DNA of 64,000 bases from Actinomycetospora termitidis (GTDB lineage: Bacteria > Actinomycetota > Actinomycetes > Mycobacteriales > Pseudonocardiaceae): the NCBI RefSeq assembly GCF_030286555.1, contig NZ_JASVWF010000004.1, positions 310,001 through 374,000 on the forward strand, given 5' to 3'. Below the pieces are notes generated by a model, which did no database searches, had not been told where the DNA came from, and saw only the letters and a list, made by a program, of their open reading frames with translations. Positions within the stretch are counted from its first letter, which is position 1, and the number at the start of each line of letters is the position of its first letter. Below are positions 54,158 through 63,459 of the stretch, piece after piece. The translations under genes and the position numbers were made by a program.

Positions 54158-55074
54158 GGCCGCCCCCCGACGAGGAGCGTGGCGACGGCGAGGTCGGAGA
54201 GTCCCATGCCCATTCCCTTGAAGACGGTGAGGCGGGGTGCGGCCGGTCGGGCGACCTTCCCGACGACGACCTCGGCGAGCGTGTGCACGCTCCCCGGCTC
54301 GTCGTCGAGGTGTTCGCGCAGCTCACGGGAGCCACGGCGGGCGTTCGGCTCGCTGTCGACGACGACGAGCGACGTGGCGGCGAGGACGTCGGGGAGGAGC
54401 TCGGCGTGGGTCGGGAGGATGGCGCCGACCGCGTTCAGGTGGGCGCCCGCGGCGAGGTGGTCCGCCCGCAGGAACGGTTCCTCGGCCCGGGTGACCGCGG
54501 TGACGATCGGGGCGTCGCGGGTCGCGTCCTCGACGGTGCCGGCGACGTCGACGTCCAGGTGCAGCTCGTCGCGCACGCGGCCGGCGAGCGCTTCCGCACC
54601 GGCGACGGTCCGGTTCCACACCCGGACCCGCCGCAACGGCCGGACGGCGGCGACCGCCTCGACCTGGCGCAGCGCCTGCCGGCCGGCGCCGAGCAGGGCG
54701 AGCTCGTCGGCGTCCGGGTCGGCGAGGTGCCGGGTGGCGACCCCGCTGGCCGCCGCCGTCCGCAGGGTCCCGGCCGTCCCGGCCTCGGCCACGCCGAGGG
54801 TCGCCCCGTCGTCCGCACCGAACACCGTCATCAGCGCGCTCGCTCCCGCCGGGGTGTTCACCCACGTCTTGAAGATCGCCAGACCGGCGGTGCGGTCCAC
54901 CGCGCCGAGCGCGTGCGCGCTCGCCCGGCCGGCGTCGACCGGCCAGGCGCTCATCGTCTTGTCGACGTTCCACGCCGTGCCCTCGGCCTCGTCGACGAGC
55001 ACCTGCTCGAGCGCGTCGACCACGTCGGACACCGTCGGCCCCGACCGCACGTCGGCCTCCGTCCAGAACCTCAC
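54154..55074 (-). CDS. ornithine cyclodeaminase/mu-crystallin-type reductase
   Basis: A 306-residue protein of the OCD/mu-crystallin family, which reduces ketimines or deaminates cyclic amino acids with NAD(P). Features are MTVFGADDGATLGVAEAGTAGTLRTAAASGVATRHL, a Rossmann loop ALLGAGRQALRQVEAVAAV, and HLNAVGAILPTHAELLPD near the C-terminus. The substrate-binding residues cannot be matched to ornithine. GTG at 55074 overlaps the FAH gene by 4 bp. Its presence hints at an imine or cyclic amine intermediate in the pathway. Confidence 0.87.
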   Translation of the reverse strand: MRFWTEADVRSGPTVSDVVDALEQVLVDEAEGTAWNVDKTMSAWPVDAGRASAHALGAVDRTAGLAIFKTWVNTPAGASALMTVFGADDGATLGVAEAGTAGTLRTAAASGVATRHLADPDADELALLGAGRQALRQVEAVAAVRPLRRVRVWNRTVAGAEALAGRVRDELHLDVDVAGTVEDATRDAPIVTAVTRAEEPFLRADHLAAGAHLNAVGAILPTHAELLPDVLAATSLVVVDSEPNARRGSRELREHLDDEPGSVHTLAEVVVGKVARPAAPRLTVFKGMGMGLSDLAVATLLVGGRP

Positions 55075-55937
55075 GACGCCACCCCCGCGAGCTCGGCGGG
55101 GACGGTGACGGGGACCTCGTCGACCACGCCGTGGCGCAGGACGCCCACCCCGGACACCTCCACCTCGACCACGTCGCCGGGGCGCAGGAACCGTGGGGGC
55201 TCGCAACGCAGCCCGATCCCCGAGGGCGTCCCGGTGGCGACGAGGTCGCCGGGGCGCAGCGGGGTGACGGCGCTGACGTAGGCGACGAGCTCGGCGAACG
55301 GGAACGTCAACCGGTCCGTGGTGTCGTCCTGGACCACCTCGCCGTTCAGCCGGGTGGTGACGCGCAACGCGCCGCGGCCCAGCTCGTCGGCGGTGGTCAC
55401 CCACGGTCCGACCGCACCGGAGTGGTGCCAGTTCTTGCCCGCGGTGGCCTGGGTCGAGTGGAGCTGCCAGTCGCGGACGCTGTTCTCGGCCATGCAGGTG
55501 ACGCCGGCGACGTACGCCCAGGCGTCGTCGGCGGCGATCCGGCGTCCGGGTCGGCCGATGACCAGGGCGGCCTCGCCCTCCCAGTCGAGCGAGTCGTCAC
55601 CGGTGGGCCGGACGACCGGCGTCCCGGCGCCGACGAACGAGTCCGCGAAGCGGGTGAACAACGTCGGGTGGGTCGGCACGTCGGCCGGCCCGCGGGACGA
55701 CTCGGCGGCGTGCGCCGGGTAGTTGAACCCGACGCAGACGATCTTGGGGTGGTCCCCCGCCGGCGGCTGCCACGCGACGTCGGCGACGGGGACCCGCGGG
55801 TCGTCGGGACGTGCCGGAACGGGGGCGGCCAGCAGGTGGTCGAAGCTCCGGACCCGGTGGTCCAGGCGGACCACCTCGTCGCCCTCGACGATCCCGAAGC
55901 CCGGCTGCCCGGAGGTGGTGAAGCGGGCGAGCCTCAT
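55071..55937 (-). CDS. fumarylacetoacetate hydrolase family protein
   Basis: A 288-residue FAH-family hydrolase. PKIVCVGFNYPAHAAES, LFTRFADSFVGAGTPVVRP, DWEGEAALVIGRPGRRI and ENSVRDWQLHST give the metal-binding and catalytic set; VATGTPSGIGLRCEPPRFLRPGD closes the domain. Family members hydrolyse or decarboxylate 1,3-diketo or 2-oxo acids formed after ring cleavage. It overlaps both neighbours by 4 bp in the operon. Confidence 0.92.
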   Translation of the reverse strand: MRLARFTTSGQPGFGIVEGDEVVRLDHRVRSFDHLLAAPVPARPDDPRVPVADVAWQPPAGDHPKIVCVGFNYPAHAAESSRGPADVPTHPTLFTRFADSFVGAGTPVVRPTGDDSLDWEGEAALVIGRPGRRIAADDAWAYVAGVTCMAENSVRDWQLHSTQATAGKNWHHSGAVGPWVTTADELGRGALRVTTRLNGEVVQDDTTDRLTFPFAELVAYVSAVTPLRPGDLVATGTPSGIGLRCEPPRFLRPGDVVEVEVSGVGVLRHGVVDEVPVTVPAELAGVAS

Positions 55938-57088
55938 CGCGCGGCCACCGGCTCGGCGAGCGGCGGGGTGACGGAGGTCCGGTCGGCGACCGGCGCCCGC
56001 AGCCCGGCCCGCTCCAGACGGGGCAGCACCTCGTGGGTGAAGGCGTCCAGCCCGGCGTCGTAGTCGACCCAGGTCAGCAGCGCACCCTCGATCCCGGCGG
56101 CGCTGAGCATCTCGAGCCGCTCGGCGATCCGCTCCGCGGTGCCGACGAGCGGGAAGCCGCCGGCGCCCGCGGCGAACCGCTGGCGCATCATGGCCATCAC
56201 CTCGGGCGGCATCAGCTGGGTGTTCGCGCCCTGCAGGCGCATCCAGGCGTCGACGCTCTCGACGTCCTCGAACTCGGCGGAGAACCGTTGCAGGTACGCC
56301 TCCGCCTCGGCCTGGGTGTCGCGCTGGACGACGACGGTGTGCGTCCAGAGCCGTACCTCGCGACCGAACTGCTCGCGCGCCATCTCCTGGTAGGACTCCA
56401 CCTGACGGCGGATCCCGGCTTCGTCCTCGGCCTGCACGATCACGAAGCACAGGTCGGCATGCTCGGCCGCGAACCGCATCCCGCGCGGCGACCCGCCGGC
56501 ATTCATGATCGGGATGGTGGGCTGCACGGGCTTGGGCTGGGAGACCCCGCCGACGACGTCGAAGAAGCGCCCGTGGAAGTCGAACTCGTCGGTCTCGGCC
56601 CACAGCCTGCGGATCACCTCGAGCCACTCGGCGAGGTGGTCGTAGCGCTCGTCGTGCTCGCGCATCGGCGCGCCGAACATCTCGAGCTCCGGCCGGTTCC
56701 AGCCGCCCACGACGTTGAGGGCGAACCGCCCGCCGGAGATGTGGTCGACGGTCGCCGCCTGCTTCGCGGCGACGATCGGGTGCAGCGTCGGCGCGTGGGA
56801 GGTGGCGAACACACCGATGTTCTCGGTGGCGGCGGCGATGCCCGCGGCCCAGGTGAACGGCTCCAGGACGCGGCCGGACCGGTGCTCCGGGCGACCCTCG
56901 GGATAGCCCTTCCACCGGGCGAACGGCACGACGGCCTCCAGGCCGGCCCGGTCCGCGGCGCGGGCGGTCCGCAGCGAGCGCGCCCAGGACGTGTCGGGGG
57001 CCTCGGGCACGAGGGTCTGCGAGGCGCCCGTCCCGTTCGTGCAGAACAGCCCCAGCTTCAGTGCGTTGTCGTTGAACAGCGGGTTCAC
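55934..57088 (-). CDS. LLM-class flavin-dependent monooxygenase
   Basis: A 384-residue luciferase-like monooxygenase. LKLGLFCTNGTG, VVPFARWKGYPEGRP, TSHAPTLHPIVAAKQAATVDHISGGRFALNVVGGW and IPIMNAGGSPRGMRFAAEH are the RutA/SfnG/DszA-type signatures; enzymes of this group cut C-N or C-S bonds using FMNH2 and O2. GTG at 57088 is preceded by GAGGAGG at 6 nt, a strong site that fits the first gene of an operon. It is divergent from LysR. No flavin reductase gene is adjacent. Confidence 0.92.
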   Translation of the reverse strand: MNPLFNDNALKLGLFCTNGTGASQTLVPEAPDTSWARSLRTARAADRAGLEAVVPFARWKGYPEGRPEHRSGRVLEPFTWAAGIAAATENIGVFATSHAPTLHPIVAAKQAATVDHISGGRFALNVVGGWNRPELEMFGAPMREHDERYDHLAEWLEVIRRLWAETDEFDFHGRFFDVVGGVSQPKPVQPTIPIMNAGGSPRGMRFAAEHADLCFVIVQAEDEAGIRRQVESYQEMAREQFGREVRLWTHTVVVQRDTQAEAEAYLQRFSAEFEDVESVDAWMRLQGANTQLMPPEVMAMMRQRFAAGAGGFPLVGTAERIAERLEMLSAAGIEGALLTWVDYDAGLDAFTHEVLPRLERAGLRAPVADRTSVTPPLAEPVAAR

Positions 57089-57185
57089 CGCAGACCTCCT
57101 CGTCCGTGCTGACGAGAAGGACGCTAGAGACGCAGAACACATAGGTCCAAGACGAGTAACCGGAGCTGTGGATAAGCTTTCCCGT

Positions 57186-58115
57186 ATGTCACTGCTGTCG
57201 CAGCTGCGTCGTCTCGAGATGTTCTGCGCGGTCGTCGACGAGGGCGGGGTGACCCGCGCCGCCGAGCGCTTCCACGTCGCGCAGCCCTGGGTGTCGGCCC
57301 AGATGCGCACGTTGGAGAAGGCGGTCGACGCGGCGCTGTTCGTGCGCGAGGGCCGCCGGATCGTGCTCACCGAGGCGGGTCGGCGGCTCTACGCCTGGGC
57401 GACGGAGACGCTGGCGGGCGCGGCACAGGCCCAGCGCGACATCGACGACCTGCACTCCGGGGCGGCCGGCACGCTCGCGGTGGCGACGAGCATGGCCATC
57501 GGCACCTACCTGATCCCCCCGCTGATGACCGACCTGCGGCGGGAGCGCGCGGGCGCGGACATCACCATCTCCATCAGCGAGCCGGCGGTCGCGATGCGCC
57601 GCGTCGAGACCGGCGAGGTCGACTTCGCCGTCACCACGTGGATGGACGAGGTGCCGCCGCCCGGGGTCCAGGCCGAGAAGCTCTGGGACGAACCCATCGT
57701 GCTCTGCGCCGCGCCCGACGGACCACCCGCCGGCGACACGATCGACCTCGCCGAGGTCGCCGCACTCCCGCTCGTCGGGGTCCCGGCCGGGGTCGCGATC
57801 GAGCGGGTCCTCGACCGCCAGCTCCGCGCCGCGGGCCTCGCGCCGCCGTCGTACGTGATCCGGCTCGGCCACGCCGAGGCCCTCAAGCGGGCCGTCGCCG
57901 ACAACGGCTGGGTGTGCTTCGCGCCGCTCTACTGCGTGGCCGACGACGTCGCCGCCGGCCGGCTGCGCGCGGTCCGGGTCGCCGACGCCGACCTCGCCGA
58001 GGCCATCGGCCTGTTCTCCCGGGACACGAGCTGGTTCTCGCCCCTCCAACGGGCCGCCGTCGCCACCCTGCGCGACGTGGCGGTCCGCAAGCGCGGCGAG
58101 GTCGAGGTGAGGTGA
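57186..58115 (+). CDS. LysR family regulator
   Basis: A 309-residue LysR-type regulator with the helix-turn-helix at residues 1-62 (LRRLEMFCAVVDEGGVTRAAERFHVAQPWVSAQMRTLEKAV covers it) and an effector domain after residue 90. It is divergent from the monooxygenase operon and is its probable activator; the co-inducer is unknown. ATG at 57186 is preferred over GTG at 57168. The 97-bp gap has room for a LysR site, but I could not point to one T-N11-A motif confidently. Confidence 0.92.
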   Translation: MSLLSQLRRLEMFCAVVDEGGVTRAAERFHVAQPWVSAQMRTLEKAVDAALFVREGRRIVLTEAGRRLYAWATETLAGAAQAQRDIDDLHSGAAGTLAVATSMAIGTYLIPPLMTDLRRERAGADITISISEPAVAMRRVETGEVDFAVTTWMDEVPPPGVQAEKLWDEPIVLCAAPDGPPAGDTIDLAEVAALPLVGVPAGVAIERVLDRQLRAAGLAPPSYVIRLGHAEALKRAVADNGWVCFAPLYCVADDVAAGRLRAVRVADADLAEAIGLFSRDTSWFSPLQRAAVATLRDVAVRKRGEVEVR

Positions 58116-58146
58116 CGGCAGGCGCACGGCCCTTCCGGCCGTCACC
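58111..58146. terminator. hairpin at the end of the LysR gene
   Basis: GGTGACGGC (58111-58119) pairs perfectly with GCCGTCACC (58138-58146) over 9 bp around an 18-nt loop. It overlaps the LysR stop codon and sits between two convergent genes. No U tract follows, as is usual for high-GC actinobacterial terminators, so the call rests on position and stem strength. Confidence 0.6.
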
Positions 58147-58209
58147 GCTCGCGCGGCCACACGACGACGTCCCGGTCGTCCGGCGGGCCGCCGTCGCCGT
58201 GCCGACCTC

Positions 58210-59010
58210 TCAGCCCGGGAGGAGGCGACCGGAGCACGACGGGCACCGCGCGTCCTCCGCCCCGAGCCGGATCATGTGGTCGCGGCACGCTCCCCCGCCG
58301 CATGCCCGGCAGGTCAGCCCGACGACCTCCGCCCAGGCCACGACCGCCTCCACGTCGGCCTCGGGGCGCGAGGCCAGCTGACCGGTGTCCGCGAGCTCGG
58401 CCGTGTACGAGTGCCACCGGGTGCCGCACATCCGGCAGCCGCGCGTCCCGTCGCCGGTCTCCGAGGTGGGCGACTGCTCCTCGGGAACGAGGACCAGCGG
58501 GCGGGTCGAGGTTGGGCCCGTGCCGCGGCGCAGGGGGACGACCGACGTCCCCGTTCCCGACGCCGGGTCTGCCGGGGTCACGTCGTCGGCCTCGACGCGC
58601 GGACGCCGCGGGGAGCACCACCGCGCCGTCGACGGCAGGAGGGACAGCACCAGGAGCGTCGCGATCAGGACCACCTCGACGACGCTCACGACCGCGAGGA
58701 AGGGCTCGACCCGCCAGGCCGACGGCGGGACGGAGGTGAAGCCGACCAGCACCCCGACGCCGTTCAGCACGATGGCGGCCCAGCGCGCGACCCGGTTGCC
58801 CTGGTGGGTCGCGACCCCGAGCGCGACGCGGACCACGGGTGCGACGGCCGCGGCGAGGGCGACCCCCGGGTTCCCGGACAGGAGGACGACGACCACGACC
58901 GTCTCGACGACCGCATAGACCACCGTGACCCGCAGCAGCCAGACCACGGCCGGGGGCGGGACCCGGGTCGGCGGCGGTTCCGCACCGGAGAGCACGTCGG
59001 ATCCGTCCAC
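58210..59010 (-). CDS. membrane protein with C-terminal zinc ribbon
   Basis: A 266-residue protein with four predicted transmembrane helices (residues about 20-140), a basic/Pro-rich cytosolic linker, and a C-terminal cysteine-rich module with CRMCGTRW, CRACGGGACRDH and CPSCSGRLLPG at the end. The Cys pairs are spaced as for one or two zinc ribbons. No family is recognised. GTG at 59010 has GGAGG 6 nt upstream. It is divergent from the lipoprotein-kinase cluster and may belong to it functionally. Confidence 0.78.
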   Translation of the reverse strand: MDGSDVLSGAEPPPTRVPPPAVVWLLRVTVVYAVVETVVVVVLLSGNPGVALAAAVAPVVRVALGVATHQGNRVARWAAIVLNGVGVLVGFTSVPPSAWRVEPFLAVVSVVEVVLIATLLVLSLLPSTARWCSPRRPRVEADDVTPADPASGTGTSVVPLRRGTGPTSTRPLVLVPEEQSPTSETGDGTRGCRMCGTRWHSYTAELADTGQLASRPEADVEAVVAWAEVVGLTCRACGGGACRDHMIRLGAEDARCPSCSGRLLPG

Positions 59011-59196
59011 GGAGGTCCTCCCGGTCCCGGTCGTCCGACCGTCTCGTGCGGCCTCGTGCCGGCCGGCGACACGCAGCGTCGCCGCCCGCGGTGAGGAGGG
59101 GTCCTCACCGCGGTGGCGTCTGCTGGGCGGGCCGCCGGCTCCGCGAGCCGCGCCGACGGCGGACGCCCGGGCTCGCGGTGCAGGAGAGGACGCGCG

Positions 59197-59691
59197 ATGC
59201 CCGAGGTCACGTCGAGGATCGGTCCGGTCGCCGGCGGGGTGGCCCTGCTGGTGGCGCTCACGGTCGCGGGATGCGGGTCCCCGACGCCACCGCCGGCCCC
59301 GCCCGCCTCCCCGACGACGGTGTCGCCCGCGGCCCTCCCGCCGGCGGCGTCCCCGACCACGACCCCCGCGCCCACCACCACCCGTGCGGCGCTCCCGGTG
59401 GTCACCGCGCGGGACGGGACGAACGTGAAGGCCTGCGCCGACGGGGCGTGCGAGGTCGCGATCGACGGCCCGTCGACGTTCCGGGTGGGCGACTTCCGCA
59501 CCACCGTGACCCCCGGGGCCGACGGTGTCGCCGTGCGGGTGGTCTTCCCCTCCGGGACCGTCGGGACGACGACGCTCAGCGGTGTCGGGCCCGGTGGATC
59601 GTTCAGCACCTCGTCCGGCCTGCGGGTCCAGGCCGGGCTGGCCGGCCGCGACGACCGCGGTCGGCCGGTCGTCACGTTCTCCCGTGGCTGA
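59197..59691 (+). CDS. secreted lipoprotein of the kinase cluster
   Basis: A 164-residue lipoprotein. The signal peptide ends in LTVAGC, followed by a Pro/Thr-rich linker (residues about 30-65) and a small beta-rich domain (AALPVVTARDGTNVKACADGACEVAIDG to the end) with a cysteine pair. It is predicted to be anchored outside the membrane. Its stop overlaps the start of the first kinase gene by 8 bp, so it probably works with that kinase. AGGAGAGGA precedes ATG 59197. No family is recognised. Confidence 0.8.
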   Translation: MPEVTSRIGPVAGGVALLVALTVAGCGSPTPPPAPPASPTTVSPAALPPAASPTTTPAPTTTRAALPVVTARDGTNVKACADGACEVAIDGPSTFRVGDFRTTVTPGADGVAVRVVFPSGTVGTTTLSGVGPGGSFSTSSGLRVQAGLAGRDDRGRPVVTFSRG

Positions 59692-61387
59692 GGCCGTGTT
59701 CGGGCCGTACCGGCTCGAGGAGCTCGTCGGCCGCGGAGGCATGGGCGAGGTGTGGCGGGCCTACGACACCCGCCGTCGACGGCGCGTCGCCCTCAAGCGG
59801 CTGACCACGCCCTCCGCGCACGACGACGAGTTCCTGGTCCGGTTCCGGCGTGAGGCCGAGACCACGGCGGGGCTGGACTCGGTGCACGTCGTGCCGATCC
59901 ACGACTGGGGCGAGATCGACGGCGAGCCGTTCCTGGACATGCGGCTGATCGACGCCGGGGACCTGTCGTCGTTGCTCGCGGCCTCCGGGGGCCGCCTGCC
60001 CGCGGACCGCGCGACGCGGATCGTCGGGCAGCTCGCGGATGCGCTCGACACCGCCCACCGCGCCGGGATCGTGCACCGCGACGTCAAGCCGTCCAACGTC
60101 CTGGTCGCGGCGAGCCACGGCGGGGACCACTGCTACCTGGTCGACTTCGGCATCGCGAAGGTGCTCGGTGAGACCCACGACCGCGGCCTGACCCGCAGCG
60201 AGTCCACCCTCGGCACGCCGTACTACATGGCGCCGGAGCTGTTCGGCTCCGCGACGGCCGCGTCGGTCGGCAGCGACGTCTACGCCCTGGGCTGCACCCT
60301 GTACCGCCTCCTCACCGGCCGTGAACCCTACGACGGTCCCGGGGTCGCCGCGGTGATGCAGCACCACCTGGTGAGCCCACCCCCACGTCCGTCGGCGGTG
60401 GAGCCCCGGCTCGCCCCGTTCGACGAGGTCGTCGCCGCCGCGCTGGCGAAGGCCCCCGCGGACCGGCCGGCGTCGTGCGGTGAGCTGGCCGACGCGGCGA
60501 CGCGGGCCTGTCGGGCGGCCGGGTTCGACCCGTCGTCGGAGCTGCACCGCGCGCCGACCCTCCGCCCGTCGGAGGCCGCCCCTCCCGGTCCGGCGTCCCC
60601 GCGGTGGTGGTGGTCGGTGCCGGCGGCGCTCCTGGTACTGCTCGTGGCGGGCGGCATCACGTGGCTGGTGCGGCCCGGCGACCCGACACCGGTCGCGACT
60701 CCCCCACCTGCGGTGCCCCGGGCGCTGATCACCGGTCAGACCCTGGACCTCCCCGACACCGCCGGTGGCCGTCCCCGCTCCGCCGAGGAGGTCGTCGAGC
60801 TGTTCCGGCGCTGGCCGGACGCGTGCACCCTGCTCACGCCGGACGAGATCGCGGCCGCCGTCCCGGGCGCGACGGTGGGCACGCCCGCGCCGCAACGGTC
60901 CCCGTTGTCCCTCGACGGACGACGGATCGGGCGCACCCCCAACGCCGTCACCTGCCTGTGGACCGTCCGCGGCCCGCAGGGCGGCACAGCCCTGCTGCGG
61001 CTCGCGCTCCGCACCGTCGGCGGTGTCGACGACCTCGTCTACGAGGACACCGCCGCCGAGGACGAGCCGACGGTCGCACCGTCGGCGACGCCGGTGCCGC
61101 CGTCCGACGCGGTCCCCCAGCCCTTTCCCGACGACGGGTCCTTCGCGGCCTCGCCCACGACCCGCTGCGGGGCGCGGCAGCTCGACCGCAGCTCGTACGA
61201 CCCCGACCCGGAAGGCATCCGCGTGACGCCGCCGGGGGACGTCGCCCAGGTGCTGTGCCTGCACGCGCCCCAGGTCCTCTACTCCCTCGGCTGGCACCTG
61301 CCCGCCGACCCGCCGGTCCCCGCCCGCAGGTGGGTCGCGGAGTCGGTGCCCGCCCTGGTCCGGGTGCTCGACGCCAAGATCCGGTGA
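59684..61387 (+). CDS. transmembrane Ser/Thr protein kinase 1
   Basis: A 567-residue Hanks-type kinase. The kinase domain (residues about 7-265) has GRGGMGEVWRAYD, RVALKRL with the ATP lysine, IVHRDVKPSNVLV, DFGIAKVLG and GTPYYMAPELF. After a linker one transmembrane helix (about 310-330) leads to an extracellular domain of about 230 residues. The cysteines (DACTLLTPDEIAAAVPG, NAVTCLW, TTRCGAR, AQVLCLHAP) resemble DUF3558-type lipoprotein domains. GTG at 59684 overlaps the lipoprotein gene. It lacks PASTA domains, so it senses something else. Confidence 0.9.
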   Translation: MAEAVFGPYRLEELVGRGGMGEVWRAYDTRRRRRVALKRLTTPSAHDDEFLVRFRREAETTAGLDSVHVVPIHDWGEIDGEPFLDMRLIDAGDLSSLLAASGGRLPADRATRIVGQLADALDTAHRAGIVHRDVKPSNVLVAASHGGDHCYLVDFGIAKVLGETHDRGLTRSESTLGTPYYMAPELFGSATAASVGSDVYALGCTLYRLLTGREPYDGPGVAAVMQHHLVSPPPRPSAVEPRLAPFDEVVAAALAKAPADRPASCGELADAATRACRAAGFDPSSELHRAPTLRPSEAAPPGPASPRWWWSVPAALLVLLVAGGITWLVRPGDPTPVATPPPAVPRALITGQTLDLPDTAGGRPRSAEEVVELFRRWPDACTLLTPDEIAAAVPGATVGTPAPQRSPLSLDGRRIGRTPNAVTCLWTVRGPQGGTALLRLALRTVGGVDDLVYEDTAAEDEPTVAPSATPVPPSDAVPQPFPDDGSFAASPTTRCGARQLDRSSYDPDPEGIRVTPPGDVAQVLCLHAPQVLYSLGWHLPADPPVPARRWVAESVPALVRVLDAKIR

Positions 61388-61439
61388 CGCGGTGATCCGC
61401 TCGTGGACTACAGTTCCGTCCCTCCACGGGGGTGACGCG

Positions 61440-63398
61440 GTGGACGTGGTGGGTGACCGACTCGGCGACTACGAGCTGCTGGAACTGCTCGGCCGGGGCG
61501 GGATGGGCGAGGTCTGGCGCGTGCGCGACACCCGCCGCGGCCGGGTCGTCGCCCTGAAGCGGCTGCACGCCGAGTACTCCGACCGCCCGGACTTCGAGTT
61601 CCGGTTCCGCCGCGAGGCCCGCGTGACCGCGGCGCTCTCGTGCCCGCACGTGGTGCCGATCCACGACTTCGGCGAGATCGACGGGCGCCCGTTCCTGGAC
61701 ATGTTGCTGGTGACGGGCGGGACCCTCGCCGACGCGCTCGCGGACGCGCCCGACGGCATCGGCGAGGACCGCGCGCTCACGGTCGTGGAGCAGGTCGCCG
61801 AGGCCCTGGACGCCGCGCACGCGGCCGGGCTGGTCCACCGGGACGTCAAGCCGGCGAACGTCCTGCTCGACGAGGCGTCGCAGGGGATCTTCTGCTACCT
61901 GACCGACTTCGGGATCGCCAAGGTCGCCGACGACACCGCGGCCGGGCGCGTGACGGAGACCGGCCAGGTGCTCGGGACCAGCTCCTACACCGCTCCCGAG
62001 CTCTACCTCACCGGCGAGGCCACCGCCGCGACCGACGTGTACGCGCTCGGCTGCGTGCTCCACGAGATGCTCTGCGGACGCCGCGCGTTCGCGGCGACCA
62101 CGGCCCTGTCCGCCATGCACGCCCACGTGTTCGGGCCGGTGCCCGCCCCCAGCTCGGTTCGCCCGGACCTGGCGCGGTACGACCCCGTGATCGCCCGGGC
62201 GCTCGCGAAGGACCCCGCCGAGCGGTACGCCTCGGCCTCGGAGCTGGCGCGTGCCGCACGGGATGCCCGCGCCGCGACCGCCGCACCGGAGCCGCCTCCT
62301 GCGAGCCCGGCCCGGCGCCGCGGACCGCTCGTCGCCGCAGCCGCGCTGGTCCTGGTGGTGGCCGTCGTGACGGCGGTCGTGCTCGTCCGCCCGACCGGCG
62401 GGACCGGCGACGGCCCCGCTGCCGCCGCGGGGCCACCGGTGAGCGGGGTCACGAACCTGCGTCCGCTCCCGGTGTCGTTCCGGAACGCGAGCGCGGTGAT
62501 CGTGGCCGCCGACGGGGGGCGGGCGTACGTCTCGGACCTGCAGCGACGGGGTGTGGTCGTCGTCGACCTCGCGACCGGCCGGGAGGCGGACTTCCTCCCG
62601 GCCCGGTTCGGGGCGTTCGCGATGGCGTTGAGCCCGGACGGACGCACCCTCGCCGTCGCGAACCAGGGCTTCGACGACGGGACCGGCTACGGCGTGACCC
62701 TGGTCGACCTGCCCACCCGGGTCAGCACGAGCCTGGACCGGAGCGTGGAGCCGGGTCGCGTGCTCTTCACCCCGGACTCCCGGACGGTGTACGTGGGCGA
62801 CCACGGCACCACGCAGGAGCCGGGGACCACCGTCTCCGCGCTCGACGTGGCGACCGGCGAGGTCGTCCGGACGATCCCGGTCGACGCCCGGCCCGACGGG
62901 ATGGTGCTCTCCCCGGACCGGACCACGCTCTACGTGGCCAGCTCGGGCGGGATCGACGGCCCCACCAGCGGGACGATCGCCGTCATCCCGCTCGACGGCG
63001 GCCCGGTGACCGGGATCCCGACGCCCCGCAGTCCGTCGGCGATGGTGGGGCTCCCGGACGGCACGCTGCGGGTCGTGGTGCAGAACGACGACCCGGCCCG
63101 GGCGGGCGTCGACGTGATCGACCCGCGCAGCCGGACCGCACGCATCCGCACGGAGGCATCGCTGCGCGCGCCCTACGAGCTCGCCGGCACGCCCGACGGG
63201 CGGGTGCTCGCAGTCGCGCAGGACCGGCGGAGTCCCCCCGCGTCGAGCGCGCTCTCCCTCGTCGACGCCGTCTCCGGGGCCACCCGGAGCACGGTGCCCA
63301 CGCCGCCGGGCTCCGGGGGCGTCGCGATCACCCCGGACGGACGCCGGGTCCTCCTGCTCTCCGACACCACGCTCACGGTCGGCGACCTGACGATTTGA
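61440..63398 (+). CDS. transmembrane Ser/Thr protein kinase 2 with beta-propeller
   Basis: A 652-residue Hanks-type kinase. The kinase domain (residues about 10-270) has GRGGMGEVWRVRD, RVVALKRLH, LVHRDVKPANVLL, TDFGIAKVADD and GTSSYTAPELY. One transmembrane helix lies at about 300-322, and an extracellular part of about 330 residues follows. It has YVTN/PQQ-type propeller repeats (GGRAYVSDLQRRGVVVVDLATG, PDGRTLAVANQGFDDG, PDSRTVYVGDHGT, PDRTTLYVASSGG). GTG at 61440 follows GGGGG at 7 nt. It is the second kinase in the same transcript. Confidence 0.9.
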   Translation: MDVVGDRLGDYELLELLGRGGMGEVWRVRDTRRGRVVALKRLHAEYSDRPDFEFRFRREARVTAALSCPHVVPIHDFGEIDGRPFLDMLLVTGGTLADALADAPDGIGEDRALTVVEQVAEALDAAHAAGLVHRDVKPANVLLDEASQGIFCYLTDFGIAKVADDTAAGRVTETGQVLGTSSYTAPELYLTGEATAATDVYALGCVLHEMLCGRRAFAATTALSAMHAHVFGPVPAPSSVRPDLARYDPVIARALAKDPAERYASASELARAARDARAATAAPEPPPASPARRRGPLVAAAALVLVVAVVTAVVLVRPTGGTGDGPAAAAGPPVSGVTNLRPLPVSFRNASAVIVAADGGRAYVSDLQRRGVVVVDLATGREADFLPARFGAFAMALSPDGRTLAVANQGFDDGTGYGVTLVDLPTRVSTSLDRSVEPGRVLFTPDSRTVYVGDHGTTQEPGTTVSALDVATGEVVRTIPVDARPDGMVLSPDRTTLYVASSGGIDGPTSGTIAVIPLDGGPVTGIPTPRSPSAMVGLPDGTLRVVVQNDDPARAGVDVIDPRSRTARIRTEASLRAPYELAGTPDGRVLAVAQDRRSPPASSALSLVDAVSGATRSTVPTPPGSGGVAITPDGRRVLLLSDTTLTVGDLTI

Positions 63399-63459
63399 CG
63401 ACCGGGAGTCGTGCCCTCCGGTCGCGCCGCGGACGACGTCACCGGGCAGGATCCGGCGG

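Noticed and set aside
57089..57185. A specific LysR binding site in the divergent gap
   Set aside because: Several T-N11-A patterns can be drawn in the 97 bp, but none has good dyad symmetry, so none is reported.
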